Assembly: GCA_036245525.1 (NCBI GenBank)
Contig: BTPG01000003.1
Span: 136,898,640-136,962,639, forward strand
DNA: 64,000 bases
Reading direction: 5' to 3'
From: Semisulcospira habei
Taxonomy: Eukaryota; Mollusca; Gastropoda; Semisulcospiridae
Positions within the stretch are counted from its first letter, which is position 1. Every line of letters starts with the position of its first letter. The notes beneath the pieces were generated by a model. It was given only the letters and a program-made list of their open reading frames with translations, searched no databases and was not told the origin of the DNA. The position numbers and the translations under genes were made by a program. Shown piece by piece: positions 1 through 9,333 of the stretch.

Positions 1-5
1 GGTAA

Positions 6-350
6 CTGCAAATAGATCGGCACACCTGCAGCTATTTGCAGAATGTCGAAAGCTGGCGGAAATTGTCATAATTTTGAAGTGCTCTTTAAGTGTGCAAAAT
101 TTGATGTATAGCGTGTCTGATTCGTTGGGGCAGATTTTGCTGCAAAACAGCGTCCATTACACTACTCTGAAAGCACTTGTCAACATTCATGTGGGTTGTA
201 CAGGTGGAATTCTGTGTTTATTTTAGGGTATTTTAGTCTTTTGAGCTGAACAGGTTGCCTGATGTTGGGACTACGATGTGCAGGAATGATCGCGGTTGCG
301 CAGAGATGGTCTACGTTTTGAAGAATGTGGGACTACATTGTGCTAGAATC
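6..350 (+). repeat. Left terminal inverted repeat of the OTU-transposase element
   Basis: Pairs with about 6980-7319 in inverted orientation. Conserved blocks run in the same order in both arms. The motif GACTACRATGTGC occurs twice inside the arm (near 270 and 331), which could be an internal transposase-binding repeat. Confidence 0.75.
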
Positions 351-545
351 GCTGCCCGCAAAATTAACGTCAGATCTTAACCTACATTGTTCTGACTTGT
401 TACACTTATTCTTTATGTAACTGTGGAATTTTAACATACTGTAAAATACAGTCAATAAATTGTTGGAATTCCATTAAACTGGTGTAAGAAAGGTGCATGC
501 CAGAAAAAGAAGTATGTTAGAGGCCAAAACCGTGTCTGTTATGAC

Positions 546-576
546 CATATCGAGGGTTCCGGGCGTAAGGGCCGTA
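546..576 (+). repeat. Subterminal inverted repeat of the OTU-transposase element
   Basis: A ~31 bp block containing CGAGGGTTCCGGGCGTAAG recurs in inverted orientation at 6329-6359. A related core, GGGCGTAAAGGCCTTAT, appears in direct orientation near 797-814 and at 5852-5869. Four copies of one core placed inside both ends fit subterminal transposase-binding sites. Their function is inferred from position only. Confidence 0.6.
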
Positions 577-1561
577 AATCGACATTTTGGCGATTTTGGG
601 ATTTTTATATCGCCGACTAAACCGTTTTTGTGCGTAGATTTATCCTGTGATATCCATATTTCAATCAGTCACATATATAATGTGTTATTGATGAGAACTT
701 AAATCAATTAACGGTTTTGGGCGAGACAGCTGCATGCCAGACAGCCGCATCTTGAATTACGGCAGTGTATAAGAAGCGCGCTATTACCAGTGGCGGGGGC
801 GTAAAGGCCTTATTGCCTGGTCCACCGCGCGCGCGTTTACATTCAGGCACTCGGCGCATCGTGCATGCTGAAGAGCCGTAACTCCAGCTACCATTTTTAA
901 GCAGGCAGAAGTCTGAACAAAGCACACTGATTTCGAAAGCTTAAAGACGGTAGATGCCGTTACGATCGTCCAGCTGGCAAAGAAACAATAAAAGTGCCTG
1001 CTAAAAGGACAGCATGAAGACAGTACCATGCCTGGCTTGCACGCATTTTAGAGGCATGCCATTAAACAACAAAGATAACTGACGATTTCCGACACTGTGT
1101 TTAACCGTAGACTATTATGAAAGCGGAATATAATTGGCAAGTCACCAAATCCATACACGTATATTGGTTACCAAATCAATGCTAGCTTATTAGTAAGTAC
1201 ATACACGCATCAAAGATGGTAACAGGAGGCAAACTACTGTTCAAAACTGAATACTGAGATATCGTAGTGCCGTGAAAAGAACCAAAAAAAAAAAAAAAAC
1301 AAACAAAAAAAAATGTTACGCTGACTACACTAGAGACATGTATATAGATCAGTCTCTGTGTCCCTGACAGGCCAGAAACTGAATTCCAGACATTCCTAAC
1401 TTGACAGGCCTGCACAGTTTCAGTCCCCAGGTGCAGACTGACACATCCTTTCAAACCGGAAGAAACCGTTGGCTTTACGAATTATACACACGTTTTTATT
1501 CTTTCATCCGACCATCCTGTGCCAGGACGCTGATTACGGGACGAGTTTCTACCAAGGTAAG

Positions 1562-1569
<8 letters not shown>

Positions 1570-1649
<80 letters not shown>
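1570..1649. repeat. (CA)n microsatellite in the first intron of the OTU-transposase gene
   Basis: About 80 bases of uninterrupted CA lie just after a good donor (AAG/GTAAGC at 1555/1556). Open frames reading through it only encode Thr-His or Val-Cys repeats and are not genes. Confidence 0.95.
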
Positions 1650-1651
<2 letters not shown>

Positions 1652-1823
1652 GACAAACACACATTTTCCAACTGATCTGAATGCTAGCGTGGTAACTTGG
1701 ATAACTTACACCAACCTTGTAAACTGATTTATACATAAATAAAATGTAGGTTTCTGAACACGGGCACTAATTAATCTCTTGTTCTCGTTTACAGGCACTC
1801 ATCTATGGAATCAGACGACAATC

Positions 1824-2673
1824 ATGTATTCCTGCATCTTGCTGCTTCACTCACTGCAGAAAAAAAATGACGACAGTTTCAGCACTTCGGACGACGAGCC
1901 ACTGAAAAACACCGTTCAGTTTAATGAATCTGATCTGGAGCCCCTTAAATGGCAGACTGGTTTTGACACATCAGATGAAGAACCTCTGCAGATGAAAGCT
2001 AATCACGATATCGATGACCTGATCACGGACCCTTCCTACGTACCTTCTGATTTTGAGCAGGTTTCAACAAGCAAGAAAAGAAAAGCAAACAAAAGAAAAC
2101 AGAGGAAGAGAAACAGTGATCCCGATCTTCAGACCGCAAAAGAAAGCAGTCTTCGAGCCCACCTGAGCCATCAGAGAAATCTTCATGATCACACAGGCAG
2201 GTTGGACAACTTTTTGGCGTCCAATGGATTGTACAGACAAAAAATTGTTCCTGATGGTAACTGCTTTTTCGAGTCATCTGTCGTTCATCTGGAGGACATC
2301 AGCCATTTGGAACTGAGACACTGTCTGTGTGACCATCTGATAGAAAACATTACAGAGTACATTCATTTCATGGTCAACAGAAGTGAAGAAGATGAAAATG
2401 AGCGTTATCTCCGGTATCACTCAAATGTCAGTGAACTCAGAAAGCCGGGAAGATGGGTCAATGATGCTGCTGATTTACTTCCTCGTGCTCTCGCAGACTG
2501 GGCAGAAAGGACTGTCGTCATATACTTCAGTGATGTCTTCAAGTCTCAGCACGAGATACACCCCTCATCTGGCAGAAACAGTCAGCCAGTTATCCCCCTC
2601 GCTTTCATTGACTTTGATCCAACTCACTATGATGTTTGTCTTCCCCTCCTTCGTGCAAGAGCTGATCCGGCAG
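1824..2673 (+). CDS. OTU-family cysteine protease domain, 5' coding exon of the transposon gene
   Basis: This exon starts after an acceptor at 1791-1794 (exon from 1795) and ends at a donor (CAG/GTGAGA at 2673/2674). The first in-frame ATG in it is at 1824. An upstream exon ending at 1555 is phase-compatible (phase 1), so translation might begin earlier. After an acidic, Ser/Asp-rich leader and a Lys/Arg-rich stretch (KKRKANKRKQRKR, a likely nuclear localisation signal), the sequence shows the OTU cysteine box PDGNCFF at 2252-2272 and the histidine box THYDV near 2622-2636, in the order and spacing expected for an ovarian-tumour deubiquitinase-like fold. OTU domains cleave ubiquitin or ubiquitin-like conjugates; what it would do in a transposon is unknown. 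It splices in frame to the transposase exon at 2916. Confidence 0.75.
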
Positions 2674-2739
2674 GTGAGAACACACGCACACACACACACA
2701 CACTCACACAAACATACACACACACACACACGCACGCAC

Positions 2740-2770
<31 letters not shown>

Positions 2771-2915
2771 TGCACAATTCAGCCATACATGCATTTATCA
2801 CGTTACAGTCACCATCCTTCATACCCCAGCGCCCAATCTTCTAATCACATGAAGTGATAATTGTGAGTAAAGGGCCTGAAACACATTTGAGATTTCTCAT
2901 TTTGCTGTCTTGCAG

Positions 2916-5110
2916 GCCCGTCTACTTTGCATCACAGTGAGACGTGTACCGCAAGGCCCTCCAAGTATACAGATGAGGACTTGACTCCAAACGACGCAGG
3001 TACCAGCACTCCTCCACACGACGCAGGTAACAGCACTCCTCCACACGAAGCAGGTAACAGCACTCCTCCACACGACGCAGGTAACAGCACTCCTCCACAC
3101 GACGCACGTAACAGCACTCCTCCACACGACGCAGGTAGCAGCTCTCCTCCAAATGATGCAGGTAAAGGCTGTACTTCAAATGAGGCAGACGCTGCATTGA
3201 TTAATGATGAGAGATGTCCCTCTCCTGAACCAGACAGCTCGATTTCAATATCTAATAAAGTGACACCAAGGAAACAAGGAATGTATTCCAGTCCGCCCAA
3301 AATGAAGCTAGCGCGACAACGGGAAGCCAGACCAGAAAAGTGGAAAAAAAATGTTCGGAAGACCTTGCACCTGCAAGGCAAACAATACCTTTCCCAATCT
3401 GGCAAAACAGTACCATCAAAGGTGATGAGGGAGGTGGACTGTACAAAGTGCAGGTACAAGTGTTCTGAAAAGATAACAGAGGAGAGCCGAAAAGAACTCT
3501 TCGATGCCTTTTATGCTCTTCAATCATATGAAAGGCAGAAGGATTTTGTCTGTGCCAACGTTTTGCAGAGGCAAACAGCAACGATGTTTGATGAGGATGC
3601 ACAACAACCAAAGGAGAAAAAACGTCGAGTTTGTCGTGTATTTTCTTTTAATGTTAACGGCACCGTCCACAGAGTCTGCAAGAATTTTTTTCTTGCGACC
3701 CTAGCTGTTGGTGAAACCTACGTGGACCATGCTCTGGAAAACAGCACTGGAGGTGTGTTCACAGGGCAGCAGCTACGGGGGAAGTCACGACCACCCCACA
3801 ACAAATATAGTAATGAGGCTGTTGACCGCGCCAAACAACACATTGCGTCCTTTCCTGTGGTCGAGTCGCATTACACAAGAAAGGACACACAGAGGTTGTA
3901 CCTCTCTTCTGACCTCACTTTGAGCAAAATGTACGAGCTGTACGCTGAAGCTTGCCAAAGTGGTGGTCACACACCTGTGTCCGCCAGAAAGTATAGGGAT
4001 ATATTCAATCAGTATTTCAATTATTCGTTCCATCACCCAAAGAAAGACCAGTGTGTCACTTGCGCAGTGTTCCAACAGAAAGGGTCTGCTGCATCGGAAG
4101 AAGAGAAAAATGAGTATGAGAAACACCGAGATAGGAAAGACAGAGCAAGGGAGGAAAAAGATCGCGACAAAAGAGAGGCAGGCAAAGATCCAAAGAGGCA
4201 TGTCATCACAGTCGATCTGCAGGCTGTGCTGCAAGCGCCGTGTGGACTTGTCAGTCAGCTTTATTATAAGCGCAAGCTGTCTGTGTATAACTTCACTGTT
4301 TATTCTCTCACTGACAGAAAGGGGACCTGTTTCACGTGGGATGAAAGCGAAGGAAAGCGCGGTTCATGCGAAATTGCCACCTGCCTGTACATTTACCTGT
4401 CATCCTTGCCCCATCATATTGAGGAAGTTATCATTTTTTTCTGACTGCTGTTCAGGACAGAACCGCAACCAAAACCTATCAGCAGCACTAATTCATGCTG
4501 TCAATAACATTAGCAACATCAAGGTTATCAGCCATAAATATTTAGAAACAGGACACACCCACATGGAATATGACAGCATGCATGCAGCCATAACTTTCGC
4601 CAAAAAACACTCTCCAATCTACACGCCGAGTGGCTGGGACATCATTCTGAGGATGGCACGACGAGGACAGCCCTATGTCGTCATCCCGCTCAAGCATGGT
4701 GACTTTCTTGATTTCAAACATGTAGCATCCACAGTCATCAGAAATACAAAGACAGACTTGAAGGGAAACAAGGTCAACTGGCTAGCATCAAAGTGATGCA
4801 GTTCCTAAAAGGTCAAGAAGAGATTATGTTTTTCAAGTACTCCTTCGATGATCAAGAGTTCCAAGTGCTGAAGATGATAGGGTCCAGCAAGCGTCGCGCA
4901 CAACCTCTACCTGCACAAATACCTAGGTGCTACGCCTCAAAGCTCCCTGTGTCCTTCGCCAAGAAACAAGATCTGCTGTCTCTTTGCCGCTCTGGAATCA
5001 TTCCAGCTGAACATCACCCATTCTATGAAAGCCTCTCGACATCTCCAGCTACGAAGGACAAACTGCCCGAGCCTGACATGATGGAGGATGACTGCTCTGA
5101 TATGGATTAG
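2916..5110 (+). pseudogene. DDE/RNase H-like transposase portion of the OTU-fusion gene, frameshifted
   Basis: The exon opens at an acceptor (TTGCAG, ending 2915) in the phase left by the OTU exon. It begins with about seven tandem nine-residue repeats of the type STPPHDAGN (2990-3165). Then come a basic region, a Cys-rich segment (CTKCRYKC near 3440), and a core with the likely first catalytic Asp in VITVDLQAVLQAP (near 4205-4245). A one-base gain in a run of seven T at 4434-4440 shifts the frame just before the second Asp motif SDCCSGQNRN (near 4443). The downstream frame carries GHTHMEYDSMHAAI, the probable third acidic position. A second shift near 4780 returns to the first frame for the C-terminus, which ends at 5110. 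AATAAAA follows at 5171. Family membership (DUF7869-like) is from memory of motif order. With two frame breaks no active transposase is made unless there is frameshifting. Confidence 0.7.
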
Positions 5111-6979
5111 AACAGGTCATTAGAACAGATCATCTCGGAGTCATGTCTGGCAATGGCACACTTGGCCAGAATAAAACTCTGAGCTCTGACACAAGTTTGA
5201 CAGTGAGGAACTGTAAATATTGTAATATGGACATAATAAGCGGACTTCAAATTTCAATAATATGTGATTTTGTGTTAGAAAACTCAATCCATGGATGTTG
5301 GAATTTCTTTTCTTTTTCCTTCTTCTTCAAATGTTGACATGCTGAGAAGTCTGAAATCAAAGCCTGTGCTACGTATGCTTTTTGAACTGAAAATATGACT
5401 TATAAATGATAACTGTGAATGGTAAGACACTTATCAAACATGCCACAACGACATCATTGGGTGAGTTCTCTTTCATTTCTGCATAGTTACTTTCTCTTCA
5501 CGTGTAACGAGATGTTCCTGTATTTTGATAATGCCATTATTGCTGTCAGTATCGCTGATTTCATGTTTGGTTGGTTTTCTCCGTATAGAGTGCACAGCTT
5601 AAGTGGACTGATCAGTTAAAAACATGTGAAAATGTAATCTGTCACTGGTCAGTCTCCTTGGACTCGTATTACATAGATCCTGCTAGATTGAACAGTTTTA
5701 AGTTGTGGACCGCTATTCTCCGTACATGTTTTACGATCTTCTTACACTCATGCAGCAGTTCTGTGCTTGTTTTTATCTCCTGCTAAAGAGTCTTGTTTGA
5801 TTATACTGTTCTTTTCCATGTCCGGTAATGGCAATTTCACCGTGCAGTTGCCGGGCGTAAAGGCCTTATAACTATTTAGAGCTTTTGCGTCCGTAGAGGA
5901 GTCTGTTTTTCCTCACCCCTTGACAGCAGTAACTCTTTCTGCGGCTGTCAGGCAATATCAACATGACCCATTTCAGAAACGCAGCCTAGGAGGAAACCTA
6001 GCTGCGGTCCTCAGGCGGGAATGTTTACGTATATACTGGCCATTTTGGGCGTGCCTGACACTGTCATTTAGCAGCCCTGTCTTTACGCAGGCACAGGTGG
6101 CTGCAAACCTTTTACTCTGAGCGTGCATAAGGACCGTATATAATGTCAACATTGTTTATTTGCCAAATGTACGCTAAACGACTGTTTCAAAATGTTCATT
6201 TGAAAGTACAGAGGAGAAAACAAGCTTTCAACTGATACGTGTTTTGATACCAGGAACTCAAGCACTAAATAGAAATAAATTTTCAAAACTTTCAAACTGC
6301 TCTCCTGTAAAATTGTGGGAAAACGGGATACGGCTCTTACGCCCGGAACCCTCGATATGCGTTTGGCTTTTCTAAAATACTCCGCTGAAATGTCGATTAG
6401 TTCCAAAATGAAGTTCGATCAAAACGTTGTGGGAACAACGAACACAACACACATTACACGCAAATCATGTCAGCTGCATGCAATGGCTTATAGATGTTCA
6501 TTAACTAACCCCAACTCCTATTTAGGTCCCCCCTTGAACTATATATGTGATCGCAGAAACCCTTGTTGGGTGTTTACGTGGGTTAATTTATGCCTATGCT
6601 GTCTTTCGAGTGCTCCATGTGTCACCATGACTGCATGGCACACGACTAGTGTGTTATCTTTGGCTAAGTCACGTGTCCCAATCATCGAAAATGGAACAAC
6701 AATCAATTACATCGATTGTTTGTTTGTTTGTTTGAAGTGAGGATCTGAGGATCACAGACAAACGCATCTTCTGTGATCTTCTACCAGAGTACGTGAAGGT
6801 GGTGCTACTGTAATACAGAAAGAGAAAGGAAGTTTCAGAAGTTGTTCAGGCAGACTTTTCTTTTCATAGCTCGAATTCGAGAAATTTTAGATAGGCTTTC
6901 TTGAAAAGAGCTGACAATAAAAAGAATTGCAAAATATCGATCATTTTGTACTCGCTTGTGCAGATTGTACACTTCAGTG
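5111..6979. other. 3' untranslated and internal non-coding part of the OTU-transposase element
   Basis: No credible ORF is seen. The stretch holds a polyadenylation-like AATAAAA at 5171 and two subterminal repeat cores (5852-5869, 6329-6359). Short ORFs here lack domains or coding character. Confidence 0.5.
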
Positions 6980-7319
6980 TTGTGTGCACATTGTAGTCTC
7001 ATATTCTTGATCAACCGAGATCATCCCTTGCACATCGTAGTCCCAACATCAAATAACCTTTTTCAGCTCAAAATACACTAACATTTCCTAACCTAACCAC
7101 CTAATGCTATTTGTACAACCCCCAAAAATGTTGACAAGTTTATTTAGTGTAGTGTAGACGCAGCTTAGATGCAGAATCCGGCCTGGCGAATCGGACACAA
7201 TCATGATCCATGAAATTGTGCCTACCTAAATCTCGCCGATTTCGTCAAATTATGACGGTTTGCGGCCATTTGTTTGCGGCCAACTGCAACTAGCTGCCGG
7301 TGTGCCAATCTATTTGCAG
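6980..7319 (-). repeat. Right terminal inverted repeat of the OTU-transposase element
   Basis: Reverse complement of the left arm. The outermost matched base is 7319, paired with base 6. This arm is more diverged in its middle and holds a short GGTTAGGTTAGG-like stretch when read inward. Confidence 0.75.
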
Positions 7320-8519
7320 CCAGTCGATGCTTAAAAAGAGCAACACTGACTTATGTCACGGACTGGTAAAAGATGGTGGTCTGTTTGTGATGTGGGTGTA
7401 GGTTATATAAATTTATTAACAGGGGGATCTCCACTCACACGCTCACACTCTCATCATTGTAGCTATAAACATCTCATTCATCACATTTCTCTCACTCTGG
7501 AGAGAGCCGTTTCGCATGCGTTTCCCACACACGCATTCATACAACTGATTCACTAAGAACTCAGTTACTAAAATGCTAACTATGTTGATTATTTACATAA
7601 AAGCATTAAACATGTCACACTTAACTAATGTCTAAAGTCTCTGTTATTATACTGTCTTCTTCTTCGTTCTACCTAGTTCTGTGCACAGAAACAATAAAGT
7701 CACCTTACCTGGCCAGGCTTTCTATTTCGTGTTTATAGCTGAGTTGGCTACTGATCTTGGCTTCGCCGTCGCTGAGTCTGTCAGGCGATACTGAGTGATC
7801 TCAGAATCAGTGTTCATGGGTTCACGTAGACACGTTCACAATGGTATTAGTCCACACTTCTCTTCTTGGTTTGATCGCCTTCCGGTGAATCCATATTGGA
7901 ACCGTTTATTTCCGATCACACAAGTTCACACCACTGACTTTCCATCGGTCCATCTTCTCCCCACTTCTCTCAGGCCTCGTCTTTTCATCTCTGTCGCTCA
8001 GCGCCAAGTCTTCAAGTGTTCTGTCTCCCCACGCTCCGCTCCGTATATTAAAACAAGTCTCTCTCCGTTCCTCATTCTGTATTCTTACGCGATGTCATGA
8101 ATCACATTCATTTCCATCTCTACATCAATTTCAACTAACTTCAATAACTATATTAAAAATATACTAAACATGCATTTCACATCCGGTCCATGCATCCAAT
8201 TCAACCTAACACCCGTATCACAACATTAATCTAACTGTTTTGTGAACGGACTATTTCTTTCCAAATTCTGGAATTTTCTTCAGAATCTATTGAATACGTG
8301 TATTCTTTGATAGACTCAGGCGGGAAAGTCCTGACCCCCTTTCCCCCGATACATAGTTTAGGTACCTTCATTTTCGCACGTACTCACTTCCTCTTGTCAG
8401 CAAAAAAAGTACTGACCAACTTTCCCCGCTAAATAGGTTAGGTCGTGCGTTCTCGCCCGTACACCAGCTTCCTGTTGCCACTACCCTATGACTTACTCGC
8501 AATGGGCGATATACATTTT
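7320..8519. other. Flank of the transposon, no gene recognised
   Basis: No domain, splice-consistent exon or known repeat is recognised. An imperfect tandem pair of ~75 bp lies at about 8320-8480, with CTTTCCCC...ATAGKTTAGGT...CTTCCT shared by both units. ORFs near 7353 and 7795 have no recognisable content. Confidence 0.4.
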
Positions 8520-8812
8520 NNNNNNNNNNNNNNNNNNNNNNNNNNNNNNNNNNNNNNNNNNNNNNNNNNNNNNNNNNNNNNNNNNNNNNNNNNNNNNNNN
8601 NNNNNNNNNNNNNNNNNNNNNNNNNNNNNNNNNNNNNNNNNNNNNNNNNNNNNNNNNNNNNNNNNNNNNNNNNNNNNNNNNNNNNNNNNNNNNNNNNNNN
8701 NNNNNNNNNNNNNNNNNNNNNNNNNNNNNNNNNNNNNNNNNNNNNNNNNNNNNNNNNNNNNNNNNNNNNNNNNNNNNNNNNNNNNNNNNNNNNNNNNNNN
8801 NNNNNNNNNNNN
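8520..8812. other. Assembly gap (293 N)
   Basis: Run of N between a unique flank and a poly-T stretch (8813-8821). It sits upstream of IFI27-like gene A and could hide its missing first exon. Confidence 1.
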
Positions 8813-8853
8813 TTTTTTTTTTATTTGTCCAATGATACCTGCACTTGGCCCCC

Positions 8854-9037
8854 GGGGCCAGTTGCACGAGTCAGCTTAGTCCTTCGCCAGCCACTAGGCA
8901 AGATGTTCCGCTGTAGAAGAGCAACTTGCTTAGTTGCTAGCGCTATAGCCTAGCACCTTGCTTAGTGGCTGGCACTATTGCGGAGCACCTTGTTTAGTGG
9001 CTGGCGCAGGACTAAACTCACTCATGCAACTGACCCC
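8854..9037. mobile_element. MITE with ~45 bp inverted repeats
   Basis: The left arm GGGGCCAGTTGCACGAGT plus CTTAGTCC and CGCCAGCCACTA is mirrored on the right by the complement of GGGGTCAGTTGCATGAGT, TTTAGTCC and CGCCAGCCACTA. The interior repeats CACCTTGYTTAGTGGCTGGC. No coding capacity, so it is probably a non-autonomous foldback element. Confidence 0.65.
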
Positions 9038-9333
9038 TGCGATATAAAATTACATGTTGGCCATATCTCCTCCTGTCTCCACAATCAAGGGGCCCAGCAG
9101 AACCGTCGCTGCAAGGACAGAAATAGTCATCTTTGGTATCTTAGTTCAGCGAAAATCATGCCGTTGATGGTTTAAATGTTTGCTCTAAAATGTTTGCTCT
9201 TGAGCGTTTTGAACATGATGCCCTGCCTTTCTTCACATGGTGGGTCGTACCTTCCCTGAAGGTAATTTCGTCACTGAAATGAATGAACAAATAAAAAAGC
9301 GTTGATGGTGTTGCCATGCCCTCTGACCTCCAG

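Larger units (their letters stand above)
6..7319 (+). mobile_element. DNA transposon with ~340 bp TIRs carrying an OTU-protease/DDE-transposase gene
   Basis: The first ~345 bases and the reverse complement of about 6980-7319 align as terminal inverted repeats. Both begin CTGCAAATAGATYGGCACAC and share further blocks in the same order, such as GTCATAATTT, GTGTCYGATTCG, CACTACACT, CTTGTCAACATT, GGGTTGTACA and TGTTGGGACTACGATGTGC. The arms look roughly two-thirds identical by eye. Between them is one plus-strand spliced gene (about 1.5-5.1 kb) with an OTU protease domain and a transposase-like region, so this is a former autonomous element now inactivated by frameshifts. The left arm starts at the window edge, so a target-site duplication cannot be verified: positions 1-5 and 7320-7324 do not match. 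Superfamily is uncertain; the transposase resembles the invertebrate DUF7869-like group rather than Tc1, hAT or piggyBac. Confidence 0.8.

Noticed and set aside
1401..1736. Thr/His and Val/Cys-rich ORFs on both strands
   Set aside because: They translate the (CA)n microsatellite; the same applies near 13774, 16827, 27920, 58313, 59190 and 63627.
1..7324. Target-site duplication of the OTU-transposase element
   Set aside because: GGTAA on the left and CCAGT on the right do not match, and the true left border may lie outside the window.
8445..8879. ORFs crossing the N gap
   Set aside because: Translated through unknown bases; not evidence of a gene.
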